The notes under the pieces were generated by a model, which was given only the letters and a program-made list of their open reading frames with translations, did no database searches and had not been told where the DNA came from. Shown piece after piece: positions 1 to 7,488 of a DNA stretch of 11,298 nt. The DNA is taken from NCBI GenBank assembly GCA_003228965.1, contig QIGP01000329.1:1-11298 (forward strand). Direction: 5' to 3'. Source of the DNA: Gammaproteobacteria bacterium (lineage in GTDB: Bacteria > Pseudomonadota > Gammaproteobacteria > Steroidobacterales > SZUA-146). How positions within the stretch are numbered: the stretch's first letter is position 1; each line of letters opens with the position of its first letter. The translations under genes and the position numbers were made by a program.

Positions 1-1
1 T

Positions 2-2869
2 TACTTCAACGCTGAAACGCAGCGAAGCGGCGACAAACTTGAGACTCTGCGTTTGCTGCCGGCGCGGGAATATCCTCTGGACGAGGCTGGCATCAATATG
101 TTCCGACAAGCGTTCCGCCGCCGGTTTGAGGGCAACCCAACCGACTCTGTTATCTACCAACACATTTCCGAGGGCATTAGCGCCGCTGGCGCTGAACAGT
201 ACCTGCCGTTGTTCTACGATTCGACGTCAAGCTTTTTCGACTTTTTGCCGGACAACACCACTATAGCTCTACCTGACGAAGTCGACGACATTCAGTCGCA
301 GCAGTGGCTCGACATTGAACAACGCTACGAGCAGCTACGCCATGACCGGACTCGACCGCTCATGGCGCCTGCCGAAATCATGCTACCGCCCGAAGAATGG
401 CAGAGCACCGCGGAAGGGTTTTCTCAAGTAAAACTTAAGCGTTTCAAAGGCGAAGAAGACAGCACTGTTTTCGACTCAGGTACGCTACCTGAACTAACCA
501 TTACTTCCGACGAGCACCGCAGTGGACGACTGATCGAGTTTATCAAGCAGTTCGAAGGGCGAATATTAATGGTTGCCGAAAGTCCGGGCCGACGGGAAAC
601 CCTACGCGCGCTTCTCAACGATCATCAGCTTCGACCTATACAAGTAGATTCCTGGGACGAGTTTTTTGGTAGCGGCCATCAGCTCGCACTTACTGAAGCT
701 CCACTCCAGGAAGGCATGCTCCTTACCGACGCACGCGTTGCCGTCATTGCTGAAAACCAGCTGTTCGGCCACAGCGCGGCTCGCAAGGCGAAACGGGCGC
801 ACAAGAGCAAAGACCCTAACGCCATTATTCGCAACCTCAACGAACTAAGTGTTGGCGCGCCGGTTGTACATGAGTTACACGGCGTTGGTCGATACATGGG
901 CCTTACAATCCTCGAAATCGACGGTGACAAGAACGAGTTTCTCACCATTGAATACGCCGGTGGCGACAAGCTCTACGTCCCGGTACACGCGCTTAATTTT
1001 GTCACCCGCTACCTCGGGGGACCACCTGAAAAGGCGCCACTACACCGACTCGGCAGCGACCAGTGGGACAAAGCAAGACGCAAAGCGATGCGCCGAATTC
1101 GCGACGTCGCAGCTGATCTTCTCGACCTCTACGCTCGACGTGCGGCACGTGTCGGTCGGAGCTTCGCGTTAAACGAAGCCGAATACCGCCAGTTTGCTAC
1201 AGGCTTTCCGTTTGAGCTGACGCCCGACCAGGACACTGCCATTACAGCAGTTATCGAAGACATGACGTCGCTGAAATCGATGGATAGGCTCGTGTGCGGC
1301 GACGTGGGTTTTGGAAAAACCGAAGTAGCCTTGCGAGCAGCGTTTGTTTGTGTCCATCAAGCCAAACAGGTTGCACTGCTGGTCCCCACTACCTTGCTTG
1401 CCGAGCAACACGGCAAGAATTTTGAAGACCGCTTTGCCGACTGGCCCGTTCGTGTAGAAGTACTGTCACGCTTTAGGAGCAAGAAAGACAGCACGCGCAT
1501 TATCCAGGAACTCAAAGACGGCAAAGTCGACATTGTCATCGGCACACACAAACTGCTTCAGTCCGACGTCAAATTCAGCGACCTCGGACTTGTGATTATC
1601 GACGAGGAGCAGCGTTTTGGCGTACGCCACAAAGAGCAGCTCAAAGCGTTAAGAGCCGAAGTCGATATGCTCACGCTTACCGCTACACCTATCCCCCGCA
1701 CACTCAACATGGCCCTTGGCGGCATACGCGAACTGTCGCTAATAACCACACCGCCTGCAGACCGGCTGTCGATCAAAACCTTCGTCAACCAATGGAACGA
1801 CCAGCTCATTCGCGAAGCCTGTGTACGCGAAATAAACCGCGGCGGCCAAATTTACTTCGTGCACAACTCGGTCCGCGACATTAACAAAATCGCCGCGCTG
1901 CTGGCCGATCTAGTCCCCGAAGCCAACATCGAAATTGGCCACGGACAAATGAAGGAACGCGAACTCGAACGGGTCATGCTCGACTTTTACCACCGCCGAT
2001 TCAACTTGCTTTTGTGCACAACCATAATTGAAAGTGGCATCGACGTGCCGACTGCCAACACCATCATTATCAACGGCGCCGACAAGTTTGGACTAGCCCA
2101 GCTCCACCAAATGCGCGGCCGCGTGGGCCGTTCAAGCCACCGCGCCTACGCTTACCTGATAGCGCCTCCCGTACGCTCATTAACACCGGACGCCGTAAAA
2201 CGCCTGGAAGCCATCGAGTCGCTCGAAGACCTGGGCGCTGGCTTCACTTTGGCTACCCACGACCTTGAAATTCGCGGGGCAGGAGAACTGTTGGGCGACG
2301 ATCAAAGCGGGCAAATCCACCAAATTGGCTTTACGCTCTACATGGATTTGCTCGAGCGCGCCGTCGCATCACTCAAACAGGGGCACGAACCCGACCTTGG
2401 CGACATGCCGGCAAGAAGCTCTGAAATCGAGCTACATGAACCCGCCCTTCTTCCGGACGACTTTATTCCAGACGTTCACACGCGTTTGATCTTGTACAAA
2501 CGCATTACGAGCGCCGAAGACGCCGAAGAACTGCGTGAACTTCAAGTCGAGATGATTGATCGTTTTGGCCTGATGCCAGAACCGTCCAAACTGTTGTTTG
2601 AAATCGCAGCTCTGCGTCAGCTGGCACAACGCGTCAACATTGCCAAAATCGATTGCTCGGACAGAGGCGGGCGATTTGTGTTTGGTGCTCACGCTGAACT
2701 CGATCCGGCTGTGCTGATTGCGCTTATTCAGAAACACCCTCAAACCTATCGTCTGGTTGACGAGCACACGTTGCGCTTTACTCGCGATTTGCTGGAAATA
2801 CCCGATCGACTGCGCTTTTTGACCGACCTCATTGAAATGTTTATTGCAGCCGATCTGAACGAGTCATGA
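2..2869 (+). CDS. mfd: Transcription-repair coupling factor Mfd (5' end missing)
   Basis: Mfd is the cytosolic ATP-dependent translocase that removes RNA polymerase stalled at DNA lesions and recruits UvrA for nucleotide excision repair. The frame is open to the left edge, so the start lies outside; 955 residues are visible, against about 1150 in the family. The first visible residues (ETQRS...RLLPAREYPLDE) match the N-terminal UvrB-like region, so roughly 200 residues are missing. In order come the RNA-polymerase-interaction (CarD-like) domain at about 840-1020, Walker A GDVGFGKT at 1298-1321, the DEEQ box at 1601-1612, motif III TATPIPRT at 1679-1702, motif VI QMRGRVGRS ending at 2134, and the C-terminal domain up to the TGA stop. 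No frameshift is seen. An ATG at position 53 is internal. csiV follows on the same strand after a hairpin repeat, a common gammaproteobacterial pairing. The identification is secure. Confidence 0.97.
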   Translation, partial: YFNAETQRSGDKLETLRLLPAREYPLDEAGINMFRQAFRRRFEGNPTDSVIYQHISEGISAAGAEQYLPLFYDSTSSFFDFLPDNTTIALPDEVDDIQSQQWLDIEQRYEQLRHDRTRPLMAPAEIMLPPEEWQSTAEGFSQVKLKRFKGEEDSTVFDSGTLPELTITSDEHRSGRLIEFIKQFEGRILMVAESPGRRETLRALLNDHQLRPIQVDSWDEFFGSGHQLALTEAPLQEGMLLTDARVAVIAENQLFGHSAARKAKRAHKSKDPNAIIRNLNELSVGAPVVHELHGVGRYMGLTILEIDGDKNEFLTIEYAGGDKLYVPVHALNFVTRYLGGPPEKAPLHRLGSDQWDKARRKAMRRIRDVAADLLDLYARRAARVGRSFALNEAEYRQFATGFPFELTPDQDTAITAVIEDMTSLKSMDRLVCGDVGFGKTEVALRAAFVCVHQAKQVALLVPTTLLAEQHGKNFEDRFADWPVRVEVLSRFRSKKDSTRIIQELKDGKVDIVIGTHKLLQSDVKFSDLGLVIIDEEQRFGVRHKEQLKALRAEVDMLTLTATPIPRTLNMALGGIRELSLITTPPADRLSIKTFVNQWNDQLIREACVREINRGGQIYFVHNSVRDINKIAALLADLVPEANIEIGHGQMKERELERVMLDFYHRRFNLLLCTTIIESGIDVPTANTIIINGADKFGLAQLHQMRGRVGRSSHRAYAYLIAPPVRSLTPDAVKRLEAIESLEDLGAGFTLATHDLEIRGAGELLGDDQSGQIHQIGFTLYMDLLERAVASLKQGHEPDLGDMPARSSEIELHEPALLPDDFIPDVHTRLILYKRITSAEDAEELRELQVEMIDRFGLMPEPSKLLFEIAALRQLAQRVNIAKIDCSDRGGRFVFGAHAELDPAVLIALIQKHPQTYRLVDEHTLRFTRDLLEIPDRLRFLTDLIEMFIAADLNES

Positions 2870-2963
2870 CCTTGGGTGGCACCTGCCCGACAATCTGGAG
2901 CAAACGTGACCGCATACAGCTGTCGCCTAAATAGTTGAAACGCCCAGAAAGTGGCCCGTCTGG

Positions 2964-3120
2964 AGTCTGCCGGACTTGGGACATCGTAGCGAGGCGAGCC
3001 GGAAATCGGTCCAGTTTTTCGATCTTTTGAGGCGAATAGTCGAACTATTTAACGAGGAAGATCGGGAAGCTGGACCGATTCCCGGCCGCCGCAGTAGATG
3101 CCTCCTAAATCCGACAGACT
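2964..3120 (+). repeat. Hairpin-forming dispersed repeat, copy 1
   Basis: This 157-bp segment recurs at 5348-5504 in the same orientation with 8 differences by my count. Its two halves are inverted complements, so it can fold into one long stem. The tip is AATAGT-CGA-ACTATT (3035-3049). The outer ends are agtctgccgg and its near-complement ccgacagact; two C/A mismatches weaken this outer stem relative to copy 2. GG/CC flanks extend the palindrome to 2962-3122. It begins 94 bp after the mfd stop and ends 39 bp before the csiV start. It may act as a transcript-end or RNA-stabilising structure, or be a non-autonomous mobile element. I see no target-site duplication and do not recognise a named family. 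Confidence 0.85.
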
Positions 3121-3127
3121 CCTGGGG

Positions 3128-3133
3128 TACAAT
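3128..3133 (+). promoter_or_regulatory. Candidate -10 box for csiV
   Basis: TACAAT matches the sigma-70 -10 consensus at 5 of 6 positions. It lies 26 bp before the csiV ATG and 7 bp after the hairpin repeat. No good -35 hexamer is seen 16-18 bp upstream, where the sequence is the right arm of the repeat. If this promoter is used, its upstream half is supplied by the repeat. The evidence is one hexamer, so the call is tentative. Confidence 0.3.
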
Positions 3134-3159
3134 TGACGAGTCAAAAACAGGATAGACCC

Positions 3160-3690
3160 ATGCTTTTAAAACGACTGACCGGACTGCTGTTACTTCTGGT
3201 GGCGGCCACAACGCCTGCTCAAGATACGGACCTGCCCAAATACCAGGTTGAAATACTGGTCGTGCGCAATTTGAATCCGTCGACGGGCAGCGAGTTGTTT
3301 CCCCTGACGCTTGAACGCGAAGAGTCCAAACTCCCGGCCGAGAACTTTATTGCGACCAACGCCGCTGAGCTTGAGCTTACCGACATGGTCGGGAAAATCG
3401 GCCGCTCACGTAACTTCCGGCCTTTGAGTCATTCGGGCTGGACACAACCAGGATTCGGTCGCGACGAGGCGAGGCGCAAAATTTTTCTACGCACGATGCG
3501 CACCGGAGAAACGGTGTCTGGACACGTGGTGCTCACGCGCGAACGTTATCTGCGACTGGCTCTGGATCTGACTCTTGAAGTTGACGGCGAATTGTTCCGC
3601 CTGGAAACACAGCGGCGCATGATTAGTCGTCAGGTACATTACTTCGACTCCCCCCATTTCGGCGTAATTGCCAAAATCACTCCGCTATAG
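3160..3690 (+). CDS. csiV: CsiV family protein (peptidoglycan-synthesis accessory)
   Basis: The product is a 176-residue exported protein. The N-terminus (MLLKRLTG, then LLLLLVAATTPA) is a typical signal peptide, with likely cleavage after Ala20, giving a periplasmic protein. The mature part opens with YQVEILVVRN and ends with RRMISRQVHYFDSPHFGV followed by IAKITPL. Both ends, together with the central SGWTQPG...RDEA stretch, are hallmarks of the CsiV family. In Vibrio cholerae CsiV works with LpoA to promote PBP1A-dependent peptidoglycan synthesis; that role is carried over from the family. The ATG at 3160 is chosen because the signal peptide starts there. An in-frame TTG at 3133 would add nine polar residues before it and is unlikely. 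Location next to mfd is typical. The 3' end overlaps the convergent phosphoribosyltransferase gene by 14 bp. Confidence 0.88.
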   Translation: MLLKRLTGLLLLLVAATTPAQDTDLPKYQVEILVVRNLNPSTGSELFPLTLEREESKLPAENFIATNAAELELTDMVGKIGRSRNFRPLSHSGWTQPGFGRDEARRKIFLRTMRTGETVSGHVVLTRERYLRLALDLTLEVDGELFRLETQRRMISRQVHYFDSPHFGVIAKITPL

Positions 3691-4240
3691 CGTGTAAGTC
3701 CGGAAGGTGACGCAGCCCACCGTGGTAGTCCAGCCCGCATCCGAATACAAAGCGGTCAGGTACTTCAAACCCGACCAGGTCAGGTCGCAGGTGCGTAGTG
3801 ACGCGGTTGTGTTGTTTGCGTGCCAGCACGACCGTGATAACCGACTCAACCGGCAACTCGTGTAGCTTGTTGACCACCGCTTCAAGCGTCGTTCCCTGGT
3901 CAAAAATATCGTCCACGACGACCACCCTCTGACCTTCTAGAGACTCAGACGGCGGCACGCGCCAGTGCAACTCGCCGCCTGCCGTTTCATGGGCATACCG
4001 ACTTGTGTGTACATAGTCGAGTCGATGAGGAATGCTTAAGTGACGCAGAATCCCGACAGCAGGAATAAGCCCCCCCATCATCACAGGGAGAATGACCGGC
4101 AACTCGCCTTCGAAGCGCTCGTCGAGTTGCGCGGCAAGTTGCTTGTAGGCCATTTCAATTTCGTCCCGATTGAGCAATATATCGGAATTGGCGGTAATGG
4201 TGGCGTATTCGGCTGGAGTAAGCAGGCGACTATCCGACAT
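3677..4240 (-). CDS. Hypoxanthine-guanine phosphoribosyltransferase
   Basis: This 187-residue type I phosphoribosyltransferase probably salvages hypoxanthine and guanine to IMP and GMP using PRPP, in the cytosol. The PRPP-binding loop VVVVDDIFDQGTT lies at residues 106-118, with Asp114 as the expected general base. The purine-side motif FGCGLDYHGGLRHLPDL (about 166-182) matches the F/Y-G-x-G-x-D-Y signature of HGPRTs. The length and the VMMGGLIPA and HTSRY...TGGEL segments fit the proteobacterial HGPRT group represented in Pseudomonas rather than the E. coli Hpt/Gpt forms. The frame extends upstream to 4375, but the ATG at 4240 gives the family-length protein; the extra part is only nagZ sequence in another frame. 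It overlaps the nagZ 3' end by 11 bp, so the two are probably co-transcribed. Substrate preference is inferred. Confidence 0.88.
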   Translation of the reverse strand: MSDSRLLTPAEYATITANSDILLNRDEIEMAYKQLAAQLDERFEGELPVILPVMMGGLIPAVGILRHLSIPHRLDYVHTSRYAHETAGGELHWRVPPSESLEGQRVVVVDDIFDQGTTLEAVVNKLHELPVESVITVVLARKQHNRVTTHLRPDLVGFEVPDRFVFGCGLDYHGGLRHLPDLHAIAE

Positions 4241-5264
4241 GGTTGACTTGTCCACTACGTGATATGAATTCGATAAAGTTCGTGTATCTCTTTGTATTTT
4301 TATAACTATTTGATATGGCAGGCCCGGCTCGCAAACTCTTAAGTCTGGGCGAACCCACGTGAACGGGTGCCGCATCGTAGAGTTCCAGCACGGCCTCCCG
4401 GTCGTTGCAGATGGGTAAAAACTCGCATCCTGCCTGCAAGGTTCTGGCTACTTTGGCGTGAATTCCGCCTTCGCAATCGACGCCTTTCATGGACAAATCG
4501 TCGCTGAAAACAACCCCTTTGAAGCCAAGCTCTTCCCGCAATATTCCGGTTACCCACCGTTTGGAGAAGCTAACCAGTTCCTGATCTTCGCATTTGGCGA
4601 TCAGGTGCGCCGTCATCACCGACCGGGCTCTAGCCGCTAACTGCCGAAACGGGCGGAGATCTACTTCGAACTGTGCGCGATCGCGTTCATCCACAGGGAG
4701 TTCGTGGTGAGAATCGGCCGTAACAAACCCGTGGCCTGGAAAATGTTTGATGCACGTAGCGAGGCCAGCGCTGTGTAAACCGGCCATGACGGCCGAGGCG
4801 AGGTGGCTTACCCTCTCGGCGTCGTTCGAAAACGCCCGGTCGCCAATCACCTCACTCACGCCGTAGTCGAGGTCGATGACCGGTGCGAAGTTCAGATCGA
4901 TGCCCATTTCTCTCAGCTCACTCCCGAGCACCCAACCACAGTCCTCAGCGCGCTGTAGCGCAAGGTGTGACTGTTTTTCATACAACTTGCCAAAAAATCG
5001 CATAGGCGGCATTCGCGTAAAGCCCTCGCGAAAACGCTGCACCCGCCCTCCTTCCTGGTCAACCGCAACAATGAGCGAAGGTAACCTCAAGGCGCGAATG
5101 TCGGTCACAAGCGCTGCAAGCTGATCTTTGCTTCGGTAGTTACGACTAAACAAAATGACTCCGCCGGTTAGCGGGTGCGCAAGCACAACCCGGTCGGCTT
5201 CTGTAAGCTCAAACCCGTCTATGTCCACCATAATCGGACCAAGTGGTGTGGTAGGTGTTGGCAT
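4230..5264 (-). CDS. nagZ: Beta-N-acetylhexosaminidase NagZ
   Basis: NagZ is a cytosolic glycoside hydrolase family 3 enzyme that removes GlcNAc from GlcNAc-anhydroMur peptides during peptidoglycan recycling. The 344-residue product matches the usual length. Visible motifs are VAVDQEGGRVQR (66-77), KHFPGHG (173-179), the mobile-loop Asp/His pair D184 and H186 in ADSHHE, and FSDDLSM (253-259), in which Asp255 is the expected nucleophile. An in-frame TAG directly precedes the ATG at 5264, so this is the earliest start. ATG at codon 12 (IMVDIDG) is a possible alternative because many homologues begin there. The last ~25 codons are AT- and Lys-rich, but RLKSLRAG and the later KRYTNF still resemble the family C-terminus. 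The AT-rich stretch at about 4255-4315 could also hold a promoter for the next gene. Confidence 0.95.
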   Translation of the reverse strand: MPTPTTPLGPIMVDIDGFELTEADRVVLAHPLTGGVILFSRNYRSKDQLAALVTDIRALRLPSLIVAVDQEGGRVQRFREGFTRMPPMRFFGKLYEKQSHLALQRAEDCGWVLGSELREMGIDLNFAPVIDLDYGVSEVIGDRAFSNDAERVSHLASAVMAGLHSAGLATCIKHFPGHGFVTADSHHELPVDERDRAQFEVDLRPFRQLAARARSVMTAHLIAKCEDQELVSFSKRWVTGILREELGFKGVVFSDDLSMKGVDCEGGIHAKVARTLQAGCEFLPICNDREAVLELYDAAPVHVGSPRLKSLRAGPAISNSYKNTKRYTNFIEFISRSGQVNHVG

Positions 5265-5347
5265 CTAATTCAATCTCTCACCGTGTTGTGTGCTTTGACC
5301 CGAAGCCAGTTCGCACAAGTTTAAGGGCGCCAAGGCTCACTTCACCT

Positions 5348-5504
5348 AGTCTGTCGGACTTAGGACATCGTAGCGAGGCGAGCCGGAAATCGGTCCAGTT
5401 TTTCGATCTTTTGAGGCGAATAGTCGTACTATTTAACGAGGAAGATCGGGAAACTGGGCCGATTTCAGGCCGCCGCAGTAGATGCCTCCTAAGTCCGACA
5501 GACT
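5348..5504 (+). repeat. Hairpin-forming dispersed repeat, copy 2
   Basis: This is the second copy of the repeat at 2964-3120, of equal length and orientation and about 95% identical. Its outer 18 bp (agtctgtcggacttagga) are perfectly inverted at the other end. The middle stem pairs 5386-5414 with 5434-5466, and the tip is AATAGT-CGT-ACTATT (5419-5433). Where the stem is not Watson-Crick it is mostly U on the left and G on the right. Transcripts of the plus strand therefore pair better than transcripts of the minus strand. It starts 83 bp upstream of the nagZ start and ends 13 bp beyond the YkuD gene stop; both of those genes lie on the opposite strand. Confidence 0.88.
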
Positions 5505-5517
5505 CCCAGGGTTAATA

Positions 5518-6033
5518 TTACCCAACTTCATCCTGAACAATGGTCACAGGTGTCAAGGCCTCGACCCAGTCAAACAACCACACAAGATCGACACTGCGCA
5601 TACGTACACAACCGTGAGACCCCGGATGACCAAGAGGCTCACTCGGCGGCGTGCCGTGAATGTATATGTAGCGCCGCATGGTATCGACACTGCCCAAACG
5701 GTTAAACCCGGGTTCCGTGCCGCTCAACCAAAGAATTCGGGTCAATATCCAGTCCCGGTCAGCGTGTTGATCGTGCAGCCCGCAAGACCACACCTCCCCG
5801 GTGGGGCGCCGTCCGACAAACACGGCACCTTCTGGCTGACCATGACCAATCTTGGCACGAATAACGTGACGACCGAGCGGTGTTTGAAAACTACCTGTTT
5901 GTTGGCCCGCACCGCGTGAAGCAGTAGACACATCAAACGTTCGAACAAGACGTCCTGCTTCCAGACACCGTAAGGTCTGCGTATCCAGCGCTACGCGAAT
6001 TTCGCGACGACTTTTTGCACTAGGCACGGACAA
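5518..6033 (-). CDS. YkuD-domain protein, likely cytosolic L,D-carboxypeptidase/transpeptidase
   Basis: The 171-residue product is almost entirely one YkuD (L,D-transpeptidase catalytic) domain. The active-site block runs from HGTPPSEPLGHPGSHGCVRM (126-145), with catalytic Cys142 and His140. TGSFQTPLGRH (46-56) is the usual substrate-side motif. No signal peptide or membrane segment is present: the N-terminus is polar (SVPSAKSRREIRVALD). Periplasmic L,D-transpeptidases have a signal. A signal-less YkuD protein resembles ElsL of Acinetobacter, a cytosolic L,D-carboxypeptidase of peptidoglycan recycling. nagZ, another recycling enzyme, is the next gene downstream on the same strand. The start is TTG at 6033, with GGTGG six bases before it; GTG at 6027 is an alternative. 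There is no ATG before residue 120. It overlaps the rlmD end by 14 bp, suggesting translational coupling. The fold is certain; the reaction is inferred. Confidence 0.88.
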   Translation of the reverse strand: MSVPSAKSRREIRVALDTQTLRCLEAGRLVRTFDVSTASRGAGQQTGSFQTPLGRHVIRAKIGHGQPEGAVFVGRRPTGEVWSCGLHDQHADRDWILTRILWLSGTEPGFNRLGSVDTMRRYIYIHGTPPSEPLGHPGSHGCVRMRSVDLVWLFDWVEALTPVTIVQDEVG

Positions 6034-7339
6034 ATATGGCCACCGATTCTACGTGCCCCGTGTGCGGGAACATGTCCATAATGCCCGCTTTTTGCATCAC
6101 GTAACCGTGGTCTTTCACGAGCATTGCAGCGTCACGCGCAAGCGTGGCCGGGTGACAAGACACGTAGGCAATCACGCGTGGGGCAAGCTTACCAATTAAA
6201 GGCAACATTTCCTGGGAGCCTGCTCGAGGCGGATCGATGAACACCACATCGTAATCGGACTGCAACCAGGACCACTGAGGCTCTGGATCAAACAAATTCG
6301 CCACGTGAAATTCAGTGTTTTCGATGCCATTGCGTGCGGCGTTTTGTTCGGCGCGTTTGACCAGACCCAAGTCGCCCTCTACCCCAACGACGTGGTCGAC
6401 ACAGCGAGCCAGAGGCAAAGAAAAATTGCCAAGCCCACAGTATAGATCGAGCACGCGGTCGCCTGGCTTGAGCTCGCAATGCTCAAGCACGTGGCTAACC
6501 ATGGCTGCGTTAAGCGGGCCGTTAACCTGCACAAAATCGAGGGGCTCAAAGCGCAGCGTTACATCAAACGCTGGCAGCGAATATTCAAGCGGACGCGCTT
6601 CGGACAGAGGCGTTACCGTATTCAGCCCACCCGGTTGCAGGTAGATATCGACGTCCTCTGCGGCTGCAAACTTGTGCAGCAAGATTGCATCCTGTTCGTT
6701 AATAGAGTCGAGTATGCGTAACACTAGCGCGGTGACTGTATCCCCAACCGCTAACTCAATTTGCGGAAGCCGACTGCGAACAGATAGCTGGCCGATGACA
6801 TCGGACAGCTTGTCGAGCATTTTACCAACAGGGTCGGCCAGTATTTCACAGCGATGCATGTCGGCAATGTACGGCGCCTTGCGCTCGCGAAAACCTACCA
6901 TTACGCGGCCTTTTTTAGGTACGTCTTTAACACCCAGTCGCCCGCGGCGGCGATAGTTCCAGGGAGAGGCGGTTAAATCACCCAGCCACTGCAAAGGTTC
7001 TACGCCGCCAATATGGGTAAGGTCATGTTTAAGATGAGCCCGCTTATGATCACGCTGCTTACCGTCGTCGAGGTGCTGAAGTACACAGCCACCACACACA
7101 CCGAATGCTTCACAGCGAGGCTCTACCCGCATTGGGCTTGCAACGTGAACCTCGTCGGTTACGGCCTCCTCGAAGCTACGTTTACGCTTGTAAGTAGTGA
7201 AGGTAACGTCTTCGCCCGGCAGAGCTCCGTGAACGAATACGGTCTTACCTTCTACGCGGGCCACGCCGCGACCATCGTGTGCCAGATCTTCGATCGTGGC
7301 CCGGTGAGTCTGAAATTTGGGCTTGCGTTTACGTGCCAC
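6020..7339 (-). CDS. rlmD: 23S rRNA (uracil-1939-C5)-methyltransferase RlmD
   Basis: RlmD methylates U1939 of 23S rRNA using S-adenosylmethionine. The 439-residue product has a TRAM RNA-binding domain (about 8-66; IEDLAHDGRGVARVEGKTVF). An iron-sulfur cluster set follows at Cys76, Cys82, Cys85 and Cys164 (RCEAFGVCGGC...HRCEIL). The SAM motif is LDLYCGLGNFSLPL (297-310), then FIDPPRAG (367-374) and SCHPATLARDA with nucleophile Cys395. DMFPHTGHVESV closes the protein, as in E. coli RlmD. The catalytic motif reads SCHPATL where E. coli has SCNPATL. The start is GTG at 7339: an in-frame TAG lies a few codons upstream with no ATG between, and AAAGG sits ten bases before the GTG. The divergent neighbour is a BarA-like kinase, the same arrangement as in E. 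coli. Confidence 0.95.
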   Translation of the reverse strand: MARKRKPKFQTHRATIEDLAHDGRGVARVEGKTVFVHGALPGEDVTFTTYKRKRSFEEAVTDEVHVASPMRVEPRCEAFGVCGGCVLQHLDDGKQRDHKRAHLKHDLTHIGGVEPLQWLGDLTASPWNYRRRGRLGVKDVPKKGRVMVGFRERKAPYIADMHRCEILADPVGKMLDKLSDVIGQLSVRSRLPQIELAVGDTVTALVLRILDSINEQDAILLHKFAAAEDVDIYLQPGGLNTVTPLSEARPLEYSLPAFDVTLRFEPLDFVQVNGPLNAAMVSHVLEHCELKPGDRVLDLYCGLGNFSLPLARCVDHVVGVEGDLGLVKRAEQNAARNGIENTEFHVANLFDPEPQWSWLQSDYDVVFIDPPRAGSQEMLPLIGKLAPRVIAYVSCHPATLARDAAMLVKDHGYVMQKAGIMDMFPHTGHVESVAIFVRA

Positions 7340-7354
7340 TACTTTTGCGCCTTT

Positions 7355-7391
7355 AGGGCACCTCTAATGTCTATGGATTTGCAGGTGCCCT
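7355..7391. promoter_or_regulatory. Inverted repeat in the rlmD/barA divergent region
   Basis: AGGGCACCT (7355-7363) and AGGTGCCCT (7383-7391) are perfect 9-bp inverted complements separated by 19 bp. On the minus strand the hairpin lies in the rlmD leader and ends directly before the AAAGG ribosome-binding site. It could be an operator for either gene, or a leader hairpin that influences rlmD translation. There is no run of T after it in either direction, so it is not an ordinary intrinsic terminator. Confidence 0.4.
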
Positions 7392-7488
7392 TTACTCGAG
7401 GGACGCGAAGTTTAGCAGAATCGCTATGAACGCGCTGTTTGGTGCAAGCATTTCTCTAAAGCGCCCTCCCCTCAGGTAAACTACTCCC

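Noticed and set aside
2944..2963. CCAGA...TCTGG hairpin after mfd as a possible terminator
   Set aside because: The stem is only 5 bp with a 10-base loop and no T-run follows; the large repeat directly downstream is the more likely end structure.
5255..5515. 86-residue frame across the second hairpin repeat (LSDLGHRSEASRKSVQFF...), also open in the first copy
   Set aside because: The frame only reflects the repeat. Of seven codons differing between copies, five change the amino acid, so the protein is not being conserved, whereas the RNA fold is.
7013..7429. 138-residue plus-strand frame opposite the 5' part of rlmD
   Set aside because: RlmD on the other strand is certain over this span; the frame is a shadow with no motif.
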